Source of the DNA: JAIBJN01 sp963839745
GTDB taxonomy: Bacteria; Actinomycetota; Thermoleophilia; Gaiellales; Gaiellaceae
Reading direction: 5' to 3'
Assembly (NCBI GenBank): GCA_963839745.1
Contig: CAWIWC010000008.1
Coordinates: forward strand, 62,001 to 126,000
Length of the DNA stretch: 64,000 nucleotides
A program made the translations under genes and the position numbers. Positions 8,446-16,757 of this stretch are shown here, one piece after another. The notes under the pieces are model-generated. The model worked only from the letters and a program-made list of their open reading frames with translations, made no database searches and had not been told where the DNA came from. The first letter of the stretch is position 1; the number at the start of each line of letters is the position of its first letter.

Positions 8446-9285
8446 GTGGAGTACGTGTCCAGAGTGCCGCGACCGCCGCTGGACGGGCTGATCGACGACC
8501 TCTACTACCTGGCGGGCGCGCCGCCGTACCCCCGGCTGACGCTGCCACCGACGCCGGCGGCGGTGCTCATCGTCAACCTCGGGGCGCCGTTCCGCATCCG
8601 CGCCGGCACCGACATCGAGGCGGCCGAGTACGCCGACGGCGTCGTGGTCACCACGCCCACCCGCGCCTTGGAGTTCGGCTACCCGCCAGGGACCCGGTCA
8701 GTCGGCGTGCACTTCAAGCTATGGGGGCCGGCGCCGTTCCTGCCGATGCCCGCGGGCGAGCTGTGCGACCGGCCGGTGACGCTGGAAGACGTCTGGGGCC
8801 GCCCCACCGTCGCTGAGTTGCGAGATCGGCTGGCCACGGCGGCCGGGCCGCACGAGATGCTGACGCTGCTCGAGGACCAGCTGATGCGATCGGTCTGCGA
8901 GACCGCCGGCCTGGGGCTGGTCCGCCACACGAGCAGCGTCATCGCGGCGGCCACGGGAGCGGTGGCGATCGGCGACCTGAGCGTGGCGGCCGGCGTCAGC
9001 AGCACGCACCTGGCACAGCGGTTCAAGGAGGTCGTCGGCGTCACGCCGAAGCGGCTCGCCCGCACCTATCGCTTCACCGCCACCGTGCTCGCCATCGACC
9101 CCGCCGGACCCGTCGACTGGGCCGAGCTCGCGGCTCGCGCCGGCTACTACGACCAAGCCCACTTCGGCCATGACTTCCGGACGTTCACGGGGCTGACGCC
9201 GACCCGCTACCTCGACGTCCGGCGGCGCTTCCTGCGTGAGCATCCCGGCCATCCGCTCGACGCCTGGCCGCTGCCAGCCGATTGA
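8446..9285 (+). CDS. AraC-family transcriptional regulator
   Basis: 279 residues from GTG 8446. The C-terminal third has two helix-turn-helix motifs: IGDLSVAAGVSSTHLAQRFK and WAELAARAGYYDQAHFGHDF followed by FTGLTPTRYLDVRR, the AraC signature. The N-terminal 150 residues form the sensor part common in AraC proteins that have PRPPLDGLIDDLYYLAG-like openings (DUF6597-type). It lies 66 bp upstream of a dihydrofolate-reductase-like gene in the same direction, which is the likely target; no operator is evident. Confidence 0.88.
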   Translation: MEYVSRVPRPPLDGLIDDLYYLAGAPPYPRLTLPPTPAAVLIVNLGAPFRIRAGTDIEAAEYADGVVVTTPTRALEFGYPPGTRSVGVHFKLWGPAPFLPMPAGELCDRPVTLEDVWGRPTVAELRDRLATAAGPHEMLTLLEDQLMRSVCETAGLGLVRHTSSVIAAATGAVAIGDLSVAAGVSSTHLAQRFKEVVGVTPKRLARTYRFTATVLAIDPAGPVDWAELAARAGYYDQAHFGHDFRTFTGLTPTRYLDVRRRFLREHPGHPLDAWPLPAD

Positions 9286-9351
9286 TTTTCTACAAGACTT
9301 GCCACTCCCGAGACGCCAGAATGGGCACTTCCCGAGCAGAGGAGAGAGCCC

Positions 9352-9933
9352 ATGGGCAAGGTGGTCATGTACAGCACGGTGTCGGTGGACGGCTTCATCG
9401 CGGACGAGAACGACCAGCCCGGGCCGCTGTTCGACTGGCTGTCGAGCGGCGACGTCCCGCTCGACGAGACCGGGCAGCTGACGGTGTCGCAGGCGTCCTA
9501 CGATCACACCCGGGCGTACTGGGACCAGATCGGAGTGACGATCGTCGGCCGCCACGTCTTCGACCTGACGGACGGCTGGGACGGCAAGCCGCCGAGCGGG
9601 ATCGACCACGTGGTCGTCGTGTCGCACCGGCCGGCGCCCGAGGGCTGGCACCCCGAGGCGCCGTTCCACTTCGTCGACGGCGTCGAGGCGGCCATGGCCA
9701 AGGCACAGGAGCTCGCGGGCGACCGCACGGTCGAGGTCGCCGCCGGCGACGTCGGCGGCCAGATGCTGGCCGCGGGGCTCGTCGACGAGGTAGCCATGGA
9801 CGTCGCGCCCGTGGTGCTCGGGTCCGGCAAGCGCTACTTCGGCTCGGTCGACGCACAGCACCTGCTGGAGGACCCCGACGTGGTGATCCAAGGCAACCGG
9901 GTGCTCCACCTGCGCTATCGGGTGCGCCGATGA
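9352..9933 (+). CDS. dihydrofolate reductase family protein (RibD C-terminal fold)
   Basis: 193 residues. MYSTVSVDGFIADENDQPG, TIVGRHVFDLTDGWDG and ALDVAPVVLG-type sequences (here AMDVAPVVLGSGKRYF) mark the family. The start ATG has a GAGGAGAG ribosome binding site. It follows the AraC regulator and faces a third paralogue encoded convergently at 10088, about 155 bp away. Reductase chemistry with NADPH is expected; the substrate is unknown. Confidence 0.88.
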   Translation: MGKVVMYSTVSVDGFIADENDQPGPLFDWLSSGDVPLDETGQLTVSQASYDHTRAYWDQIGVTIVGRHVFDLTDGWDGKPPSGIDHVVVVSHRPAPEGWHPEAPFHFVDGVEAAMAKAQELAGDRTVEVAAGDVGGQMLAAGLVDEVAMDVAPVVLGSGKRYFGSVDAQHLLEDPDVVIQGNRVLHLRYRVRR

Positions 9934-10087
9934 CCGATCCGAGCGGATACGCGAAGACACTCGCAGTGCCGGCGGGCTTCGGTCCCCTGTCGATATTTCC
10001 GCGCGTTCGGGGGCACGGCCAGCGCGGGGCAACGCGACCCCGAGCCGTCGTTCAGTCGCGAGGGAGCGGCCAACGTGCCAGAACAAA

Positions 10088-10663
10088 TCACGTCAAGCCG
10101 GAACTCGCGTGGACCCGGTATCGCAGGGCGATCGCCCCCGACCGGAACGCATGGCGGTCCACGAGCTCGACCTGGATGCGCTCGCGCAGACCGGCGAGCA
10201 ACGTCGGCCCGTGTCCGGCAAGGACCGGCTGCACAAGGAACTCGTACTCGTCGATCAGTCCCAGATCTGCCAACGCCAGGGGGAGCGTCACGCCGCCCAC
10301 CCACAGGCCCTCGCCTGGCTCCTGCTTGAGCCGCTGAACCGCTTGCCCCAAGTCGCCTCGCACCAGCTCGGCATTCCAATCGACCCCGCTCAGCGTGCTC
10401 GACACGACGTACTTCTTCGCCCGGTCGATGGTCTCGGCGAACGGGATCTGCCACTCATTCATCCAGTCAGGCCACGTGCCCGTGGCCGGCTTCCGCCACG
10501 CCGACTCCATCATCTCGTAGGTCACCCGGCCGAATAGCAGGGCATCGGCTCGTTCCATCTCAGCGGTCCAGTGGCGCATCGACTCCTCGTCCGGCGGGAG
10601 CCCTGCCTCGTGATGGCAGCAGCCGTCGAGCGTGACGTTGATCGAGTATCGAAGTGGTCTCAT
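10088..10663 (-). CDS. dihydrofolate reductase family protein (RibD C-terminal fold)
   Basis: 191 residues starting MRPLRYSINVTLDGCCHHEA. The ATG at 10663 is preceded by GGGAGAG; the frame stays open further upstream but without family similarity. DALLFGRVTYEMMESAW, KYVVSSTL and the C-terminal LIDEYEFLVQPVLAGHGPTL blocks are characteristic. It is more distant from the other two members in this window than they are from typical family proteins, so this is not a recent local duplication. Confidence 0.88.
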   Translation of the reverse strand: MRPLRYSINVTLDGCCHHEAGLPPDEESMRHWTAEMERADALLFGRVTYEMMESAWRKPATGTWPDWMNEWQIPFAETIDRAKKYVVSSTLSGVDWNAELVRGDLGQAVQRLKQEPGEGLWVGGVTLPLALADLGLIDEYEFLVQPVLAGHGPTLLAGLRERIQVELVDRHAFRSGAIALRYRVHASSGLT

Positions 10664-11398
10664 CTCGTTGCTCTCCCTTGATGCGCGCCCCGCGTTCACC
10701 GGTCCGTATTTAGACGACTGCCGGCGCCATTTCTCATCGGCGCCCCGATCGGACCTACTCAACACCGTCGTGATGCGAACCAGACCGCAGACCGAGCGCG
10801 CGACCGATTCGGCGCTCGGGGCGTTCAGGTTCGCAACCGGACGGCGCCCATAACGCTCGACTTCGATGCACGGTGCCACGTCACCTACCGCCGGCTCAGG
10901 GTCAACGACGAACGTCGCAAACGTTGCCTGACGCGGCACTAGCGCGTCGCGTTAGTGGTCCAGAGCAGGCGCACAAGTTTCGCGAGATGCAGATCGGGGT
11001 CTCGAAACTGGTCAGCAGTGGCTCGCAGACGATGGGCAACTACCGTGTGCCGACTTTGGGCGTTGCTGCGACCGCCGTTGCCACGCTGGACGCTGGCCCC
11101 AACGGGATGGCCTGGGTGATTCTCGTTTCGCGACAGGGTTTGGTCTTCTCTTTGCCTTCGGCGCGATTGCTCCCACCCACGTAGGCGCCAAACGATCCGC
11201 CCGCTCTCGGCTACGCGTGACGATCCTCGTCTTTACCGTCTCGGCACAGCCGGATTTGAACCGGGTGACCTTGGAGGAGTGCGGGGCCAGGCGGGATCCC
11301 GAAGCTACACCGAGCGGTCCGCCGTTACGGGCGCGTTGCCTGCGCGTTTCCGCGCGGTCGCATGCTTGCTCGAGATCACTCGAAGCGGAGGTGACGAG
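10664..11398. other. gene-poor gap
   Basis: No convincing gene. A minus-strand T-arm-like stretch with an acceptor-like end lies at 11242-11280 but pairs imperfectly. Otherwise I see nothing. Confidence 0.4.
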
Positions 11399-11533
11399 AT
11401 GAACGTCATGGCTATCACACTGGTGATCGTGATGGCCGGGTTCGTGTGCGCGGCGATGGGTGTGGTGACCTGGGGCTCGTTCTCGAGGCTCGCTCCAACC
11501 GGGGACTGGCGTGAGCGGGCGCTTGCGCGGTGA
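11399..11533 (+). CDS. small single-span membrane protein
   Basis: 44 residues. Residues 4-26 (MAITLVIVMAGFVCAAMGVV) form one transmembrane helix, followed by a short polar tail ending RERALAR. The ATG has GGAGGTG at good spacing. The stop overlaps the GTG of the kinase fragment downstream. Function unknown. Confidence 0.5.
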   Translation: MNVMAITLVIVMAGFVCAAMGVVTWGSFSRLAPTGDWRERALAR

Positions 11534-11913
11534 GGGAGTACCCTTGCGGCGTGGCCGACTCGGCCGGTGATCCGGTCGGCGCGACGCTCGCCGGCTATCG
11601 GATCGAGCGCAGGCTCGGGCATGGGGGGATGAGCGTCGTCTACCTAGCGGAGGATCTTGCTCCAGGCCGCAACGTTGCGCTCAAGATCCTCGCGCCGGAG
11701 CTCTCCGACGATCCGAGGTTCCGCGAGCGCTTCCGGCTCGAGTCGCGGCTCGCCGCCTCGATCGACCATCCGAACGTCATCCCGATCTACGAGGCGGGAG
11801 AGGCCGAAGGCCAGTTCTTCATCGCGATGCGCTGCGTCGCGCGCGCAGGAGGCGGAGGTGCTCAAGCCGTCGCTCGAGGAGGCAGCGTAGGCGTGCTCGC
11901 CGACACGGACTGA
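11530..11913 (+). pseudogene. truncated serine/threonine protein kinase (N-lobe only)
   Basis: The Hanks-type kinase N-lobe is clear: glycine loop GHGGMSVVY, catalytic-lysine strand VALKIL, FRLESRLAASIDHPNVIPIYEAGE and the hinge-approach FFIAMR. After that (about 11834) the kinase stops: no HRD, DFG or APE motif follows. In another frame the sequence ends AQEAEVLKPSLEEAA with a stop at 11889-11891, which looks like the tail of a different gene, so a deletion joining two genes is likely. It cannot be an active kinase. Confidence 0.75.
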
Positions 11914-11970
11914 TGCACATGTTCCGAGCCATCACCCAACGGGCTCATCGCACTACGGAAGCTGCAATAG

Positions 11971-11986
11971 TGAACTTAATGGTTCA
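11971..11986. promoter_or_regulatory. dyad over the ArsR start codon
   Basis: TGAAC-TTAATG-GTTCA is a perfect 5-bp inverted repeat that contains the proposed ATG (11979). A dyad at this place is a good candidate autoregulatory operator for the ArsR repressor it precedes. Confidence 0.5.
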
Positions 11987-12290
11987 GTATCAGACGACCG
12001 TCGACCGCGCCTTTGCAGCCCTCGCCGACCCGACCCGCCGCGCCGTCCTCGAACGGCTCGGCGCCGGCAGCGCGACGATCAGCGAGCTCGCCGAGCCCTT
12101 CGGCATGTCGCTGACCGGGATGAAGAAGCACGTCCGGCTGCTCGAGGAGGCGCAGCTCGTCACGACGGAGAAGGTCGGCCGTGTCCGCAGGTGCATGCTC
12201 GTGCCCTACGCCTTCGAGGGCATCAGCACGTGGCTGCAGCGGCTCGACCGCTTCGCGCAGGTCGTCGAACGCACGAAAGGAGCACGATGA
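11979..12290 (+). CDS. ArsR-family transcriptional regulator
   Basis: 103 residues. ALADPTRRAVLERLGAG, ATISELAEPFGMSLTGMKKH and the wing VRLLEEAQLVTTEKVGRVRR form the winged helix typical of ArsR proteins that partner with SRPBCC (AHSA1) genes. No metal-binding cysteine motif is visible. ATG 11979 matches the usual MV-Y-T start of homologues; GTG 11970 is the alternative. The next two genes follow with a 4-base overlap and a 2-base gap, so this is a three-gene operon. Confidence 0.85.
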   Translation: MVQYQTTVDRAFAALADPTRRAVLERLGAGSATISELAEPFGMSLTGMKKHVRLLEEAQLVTTEKVGRVRRCMLVPYAFEGISTWLQRLDRFAQVVERTKGAR

Positions 12291-12733
12291 GCACCACCAC
12301 CAACAAGAGCACCACCAAGAAGGACAAAACGTCCAAGGGATTCACGACCGAGGAAAAGGCCGCGATGAGAGCGCGCGCCAAGGAGCTAAAGGCGGCCGCG
12401 GAGGGGGAAGAGGCCGTGCACTCCGCGCTCGCGGCGATGTCGCCTGACGATCGCGCCCTCGGCGAGCGGATCCACGCGATCGTCAAGGAGACCGCCCCCG
12501 ACCTCACGCCGAAGACCTGGTACGGGATGCCCGCGTACGCCAACAAGGACGGCAAGGTCGTCCTCTACTTCCGCAACGCGGAGAAGTTCAAGGAGCGCTA
12601 CGCGATGCTCGGCTTCAACGACACCGCCAACCTCGACGACGGGTCGATGTGGCCGGTCGCCTTCGCGTTGACCAAGCTGACCAAGGCCGACGAGGCCAGG
12701 ATCGCGAAGCTCCTCAAGCAGGCGGTGAGCTGA
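12287..12733 (+). CDS. DUF1801-family protein
   Basis: 148 residues. A Lys/Thr-rich N-terminal tail (residues 1-35) precedes the core: SPDDRALGERIHAIVKETAP, KTWYGMPAYANKDGKVVLYF and PVAFALTKL. This YdhG/DUF1801 fold is structurally related to frataxin-like proteins, and some members are annotated as iron chaperones. Its position between ArsR and SRPBCC genes is typical of stress-linked cassettes, whose roles are not established. Confidence 0.8.
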   Translation: MSTTTNKSTTKKDKTSKGFTTEEKAAMRARAKELKAAAEGEEAVHSALAAMSPDDRALGERIHAIVKETAPDLTPKTWYGMPAYANKDGKVVLYFRNAEKFKERYAMLGFNDTANLDDGSMWPVAFALTKLTKADEARIAKLLKQAVS

Positions 12734-12735
12734 AG

Positions 12736-13164
12736 ATGAACGAGACCACGGTCACCACCCCGAACGAGCTCGAGATCCGCGTCGAGCGGGTCTTCGACGC
12801 GCCGCCCGCACACGTCTTCTCCGTCTGGACGGATCCGCAGCTGATCCCCGAATGGTGGGGCGACGGCACGGTCGTCGAGGAGATGGACGTCCGCCCCGGC
12901 GGCAGGTACCGCTTCCGCACGCCGATGGGCGTCGTCGAGGGCGAGTTCCGCGAGGTCGACGCGCCCGAGCGGCTCGTGCAGACGTTCCAGAATCACCTGC
13001 AGACGCTCGAGTTCGAGGATCTCGGCGAGCAGACGAAGCTGACGCAGACGATGCGCTTCGCCACGACCGAGGAGCGCGACACCACCATGCAGTACGGCGT
13101 CGAGGACGGCGCGAAGAACGGCTTCGCGCGGATCGACGCGGTGCTGGAGAGGATCGCGGTGTGA
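12736..13164 (+). CDS. SRPBCC/AHSA1 domain protein
   Basis: 142 residues. IRVERVFDAPPAHVFSVWTD, EWWGDGTVVEEMDVRPGG, EFREVDAPERLVQTF and the C-terminal GAKNGFARIDAVLERI are the full AHSA1-like START-fold signature, a hydrophobic ligand-binding cup. The ATG lies 2 bp after the DUF1801 stop. The ArsR-AHSA1 pairing is widespread and thought to sense small hydrophobic compounds; the ligand here is unknown. Confidence 0.88.
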   Translation: MNETTVTTPNELEIRVERVFDAPPAHVFSVWTDPQLIPEWWGDGTVVEEMDVRPGGRYRFRTPMGVVEGEFREVDAPERLVQTFQNHLQTLEFEDLGEQTKLTQTMRFATTEERDTTMQYGVEDGAKNGFARIDAVLERIAV

Positions 13165-13303
13165 GGCCGGTGCCGCGGTCGCGTGCACAGCGCAAGGCGG
13201 ACACGCTCCCTGGCGCACGGAGTACTGCTGGTGCCGCGCGATGGAGTCCACGTCCGCTCTCACTGGGACGGCGCGGCGCGTTGTGCTCGCGACGCGCGTG
13301 TGT

Positions 13304-13357
<54 letters not shown>

Positions 13358-13452
13358 GGAGAGGAGATGTCGGCAGGATCTCGTCGGTCAGTGGTTTGAG
13401 GGCGTTTGACGACCGGTGAGCGCACTGGAACGGATATGAGGGAGAGGAGATC

Positions 13453-13640
13453 ATGAAGTTCCGAACCTACGTCGAGACTCGGAGCTTATGAGGGGGCTGG
13501 AAGTTCTAGCGGAGGTTGTGGAGTCGCTTGGTCAGGGCAAGCGGCTGAGGGTCACGATCACGATCAATGGGCATTCATGGAAGAGCAGAGTCGCGCATCG
13601 ACGAGAAGAACAGCGACGCGTAAAGCGAGGGAGAGCTTAA
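13453..13640 (+). pseudogene. decayed DUF1905 domain
   Basis: ATG 13453 begins MKFRTYVETRSL, then a stop. A further frame reads GLEVLAEVVESLGQGKRLRV, TITINGHSWKSRVA and stops at 13638. These segments resemble the DUF1905 barrel (start MKFRA, an E-V-x-AL-G-GKR-V motif, then VTINGYSYRSTVA). Internal stops and frame changes show it is broken. The partner OmdA-like domain is found separately on the minus strand at 14479. Confidence 0.5.
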
Positions 13641-14478
13641 GGAGAGAGAGAAGCGTAAGCGTCGGGATTAATTCGAACGAGGGCTTGTGACGAGCCGGTA
13701 ATCGCGGAGATTCGAGTTCGTCGCGAGTGTCAGAAGCGATAAGACTCGTCTGGTTTGGCAGATTGCGACCTTACAGCTCGCAAGCGAGGCTCTTTCTTGT
13801 TGAAGACTCTCGCGTGGCTCGTGCGCTTGTTATAAGACATTCACGAAAATAGGGCGTCGCGCGGCGCGGCTAAGACGAGCTACGGGCTCGATGCCGATGA
13901 GGCGAAGGCGCAGGCTCGCTGGCTAGGCGCGGCGAGACGGTGCGCGGAGCGGCTCGTCGCTGATCGCGCAGGCCGACTTGGGCTTGCGGTTCCAGACCCC
14001 TAAGACGCACGGGACGGAGGTCGGCGAGCGACTACGAGACGCTCCTTCCGGCTGATCGCGGCCAACTTGAGCTTCCGCCTGGTCGACGCTGCTCACCTCG
14101 AGCGTGGCTGCCAGGCGCGCGCCTGGCCGTGGCCTTCACCGGTCAGGCTGGCTCGAGCTTGCGGAGCAATCGTCGCAGGGTCCGAGCCTTCGGCGGGGGT
14201 CAGGCGTCACAGGGTGGCCTACGTTGAACGGCGATCGCCTTGGGGATGAGCTCGTCTCGCAGCGATACGACACGTGGGTGAGGTGGACGGGTGAGGCGGC
14301 GTGCCGGATCGAGGACGCGGCACGGGAGGCGGCGCGGGACGGAGCGAGCACGCGATCAGGCTGCGCGACACCTTCGAACGCGCCGTGGACGCTCGTGAAC
14401 GCACGGGATGCCGACGGGGCGAGCCGGCGGCAGCTCTGAAACGACAGCGATAGCTGAGCAGGAGGAGTAACGAGGCCT
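13641..14478. other. gene-poor gap after the homopolymer tract
   Basis: No coding frame on either strand shows recognisable similarity. The stretch is purine-rich with frequent TAAG/GAGCTTAAG motifs, and its composition differs from neighbouring genes. I see no repeat or RNA structure I can defend. Confidence 0.4.
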
Positions 14479-14766
14479 CTACGACTCGAACGGTCGACCC
14501 TCCACCAACGCCGTGCGCTGCGACGGATCGTCCAGTTCAGGAGCGGCGCTCCCTGCCGACTCCAAGTCCCGCAGCGTGGCCAGTGCTTTCTCGATCCGCC
14601 GGATGCGCGTCTCGGGCTTCTTTGCGCTCTCGATCTCGCGCACGTGCTGCCGTTTGCGACCGTCGGGCAGGCGGTCATAGGCGGTGCGGGCGATTGGATC
14701 GGCGCTGAGGGCGCGGGCGAAGTCCGCGGGCTCGACCACGACACGGGGCTCGGGATCAACTCCAGC
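14479..14766 (-). pseudogene. YdeI/OmdA domain fragment
   Basis: The minus frame opens without a normal start (GVDPEPRVVVEPADFARAL) and continues DPIARTAYDRLPDGRKRQHV and ESAKKPETRIRRIEKALATL, the C-terminal bacteriocin-protection (OmdA) domain that normally follows DUF1905 in one protein of about 150 residues. A stop (14767-14769) cuts it from any N-terminal domain. An internal GTG at 14739 could start a shorter protein of 86 residues. Confidence 0.65.
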
Positions 14767-15175
14767 TCAACTCAACCTGCTCGCCGGTCTCCAAACCGGC
14801 GGCTTGTCGTCGGCTTTGCTCAGGCCAAGCAGGTCGCGGCCACGCATGACGGCACGATGCCTTGCGACGCCGCCTGGCCCACGGAACAGATCACAGCCTT
14901 CAAACGCTGGCTCCAGGCGGGAATGTCACCCTAACACCGAGCGAACCTCCCCAAACCGAAAACGCCTCCGAACCAACCAAACCATGTCGGCCCCAAGCAA
15001 TCGGGCTCGCTCCCTCGGATCTTGTATTTGGGACCCATACGCTTCCGATGCGTCGTTGTGTCTTCGACCTACCGTCGGGTTTCCACGCCGCGATCGGGCG
15101 CGGCTGAGGCGCTGGTCGCGGAGGCTGAGCAGCCGACGGGAGCGCCCGCCTCGGCGCGCTGCGACAATCGAGGGG
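14767..15175. other. gene-poor gap
   Basis: A plus-strand frame ending at 14934 finishes with DAAWPTEQITAFKRWLQAGM, which looks like the conserved tail of some haem or copper-binding proteins, but the rest of that frame is not convincing. Otherwise nothing is seen before the LtrA gene. Confidence 0.35.
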
Positions 15176-16375
15176 GTGAACACCGAGCCCACCCGCGGGC
15201 CGCGTCTCACCGCGGCCCTCCGGCAGACCGAGCGCGTCACGCCGCTCGAACTGTTCTTCGACCTCGTCTTCGTGCTGGCGCTGACGCAGTGCACGGCGCT
15301 GATGGCGGCCGAGCCGACCTGGACTGGGCTCGTCAGGGGCCTGCTCGTGCTCGGCGTGCTCTGGTGGTCGTGGGTGGGCTACGCCTGGCTGACGAGCGTG
15401 GTCGATCCCGAAGAGGGCGCCGTGCGCCTATCAATGTTCGGCGCGATGGCGGCGCTGCTGGTCGCCGCACTCTGCGTACCGGGTGCCTTCGGCGACCAGG
15501 CACTGCTCTTCGCCTGCGCCTACGCGGTCGTGCGTGCGGGGCAGATCGCGCTGTTCCTGCTCGCTAGCCGCGACGATCCCGGGCTGCGCAGCTCGGTCGT
15601 CGGCCTCGCGGGGAGCTCGGCGATCGGCGTCGGTCTGCTCCTCGCCGCCTCGGGCACCGACGGCACTCTCCAGGGCGCGCTGTGGGCGCTCGCGCTGGCG
15701 CTTGACATGGGCGGCCCGTACTTCTTCGGCTCCGAGGGCTGGAAGCTCGTCCCCGGTCACTTCGCGGAGCGACACGGCCTGATCGTGATCATTGCGCTGG
15801 GCGAGTCGATCGTCGCGATCGGCGTCGGCGCAGAACGAGGTGTCGACGCTGGCGTTGTCGTCGCGGCCACGTTGGGGGTAGCCGTGGCTGCGGCACTCTG
15901 GTGGCTCTATTTCGACGTCGTCGCGCTCGTCGCTGCACGGCGCCTGGCGCGGGCCGCGGTCGGCCGCGAGCAGAACGAGATGGCGCGTGACTCGTACTCG
16001 TACCTCCACTTCCCGATGGTCGCCGGCATCGTGCTGCTCGCGCTCGGGGTCAAGAAGACGCTCGGCGACGTCGGAGAGCCGCTCGACTCCGTTCCAGCTG
16101 CCGCCCTGCTCGGGGGAGCGGGGGTCTACCTACTCGCGCACGTCGCGTTCCGTCTGCGCAACCTCCGCACGCTGAACAGGCAGCGGCTTGCGTGTGCCGG
16201 GCTGCTCCTCGCGCTCATTCCCGTGGCTGCCGAGCTGCCAGCGCTGGCGACGCTCGGCCTGCTCGCGGCAGTGCTGGCCGCATTGATCGCGTACGAGACA
16301 CTGCGCTTTGCGGAGGCCCGCGAGCGCGTCCGTCACCAGCTCGCGGCGGAGCTGGGGGAGCCTGAACCCTCGTGA
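15176..16375 (+). CDS. LtrA-family (low temperature requirement A) membrane protein
   Basis: 399 residues from GTG 15176. The signature RVTPLELFFDLVFVLALTQ is followed by about ten transmembrane helices; conserved WWSWVGYAWLTS, HFAERHGLIVIIALGES and YSYLHFPMVAGIVLLALG blocks are present. Named after a Listeria gene needed for growth in the cold, the family has no established biochemical activity. The gene is intact, unlike many neighbours, and stands alone. Confidence 0.9.
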   Translation: MNTEPTRGPRLTAALRQTERVTPLELFFDLVFVLALTQCTALMAAEPTWTGLVRGLLVLGVLWWSWVGYAWLTSVVDPEEGAVRLSMFGAMAALLVAALCVPGAFGDQALLFACAYAVVRAGQIALFLLASRDDPGLRSSVVGLAGSSAIGVGLLLAASGTDGTLQGALWALALALDMGGPYFFGSEGWKLVPGHFAERHGLIVIIALGESIVAIGVGAERGVDAGVVVAATLGVAVAAALWWLYFDVVALVAARRLARAAVGREQNEMARDSYSYLHFPMVAGIVLLALGVKKTLGDVGEPLDSVPAAALLGGAGVYLLAHVAFRLRNLRTLNRQRLACAGLLLALIPVAAELPALATLGLLAAVLAALIAYETLRFAEARERVRHQLAAELGEPEPS

Positions 16376-16586
16376 AGCGGCTTGACGCTGTCGTCGTCGC
16401 ACGGTAATGACTTCGGCTGGTCTGGAGCTGCCGCGACCAGCGCCTCCATCGGCATTGGCCATCCGGCTCCCGTTTGAAGCGGCGGCGCGTTCGGCTCGTA
16501 CGCCAGAGGATCGAGGACTTCATCGCATTAGAGAGACAAGAAACCGACGTGGCGCCTCCAGACGGCGATGGCGCGGTGGCCGAGGT

Positions 16587-16618
16587 GGGGGTCACTGGTT
16601 CGAGTCCAGTACGGCTCA
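16587..16618 (+). pseudogene. orphan 3' end of a tRNA gene, probably tRNA-Lys
   Basis: GGGGTCACTGGTTCGAGTCC completes a perfect T arm (ACTGG-TTCGAGT-CCAGT) followed by the acceptor strand ACGGCTCA, which usually belongs to tRNA-Lys (5' strand GAGCCGT). The matching 5' strand, D arm and anticodon arm are missing, so the identity is a guess from the acceptor. No CCA is encoded. Confidence 0.55.
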
Positions 16619-16651
16619 CTAAAATACCTGCAAATCGGTTGTTTTGTTGTC
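16618..16651 (+). repeat. shared trailing motif after the tRNA-Lys fragment
   Basis: ACTAAAATACCTGCAAATCG then GTTGTTTTGTTGTC. It shares CCTGCAAAT, the following GG and the TTGTTG end with the motif behind the tRNA-Asp half, and GCAAAT with the one behind tRNA-Thr. Confidence 0.6.
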
Positions 16652-16757
16652 AGCCGAAGTGACGATGTGGCAGACGTGCGGACTCGAGCCTGCCCGGCCA
16701 ACCACCAGTGCTCGAGTGGCCTCGCAGGCGACTTCGAACGGATCCTTTGGGGGACAT

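Larger units (their letters stand above)
16376..16757. other. gap holding a tRNA fragment
   Basis: Contains the tRNA-Lys-like 3' half (16587-16618) and its trailing motif (16618-16651). A second T-arm-like string at 16680-16700 does not fold. No gene. Confidence 0.4.

Noticed and set aside
11242..11280. Minus-strand string like a tRNA 3' end (GGTTCAAATCC with TGTGCCG)
   Set aside because: The T stem has a mismatch at its base, no anticodon arm is seen, and the trailing motif of the other fragments is absent.
14476..14510. Minus-strand GACCGTTCGAGTCGTAG, resembling the tRNA-Thr 3' half
   Set aside because: Pairing is poor, and most of it lies in the OmdA fragment; similarity may be chance.
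14850..14934. Protein-like tail DAAWPTEQITAFKRWLQAGM
   Set aside because: Resembles the end of some larger proteins but only about 25 residues are convincing; no gene can be delimited.
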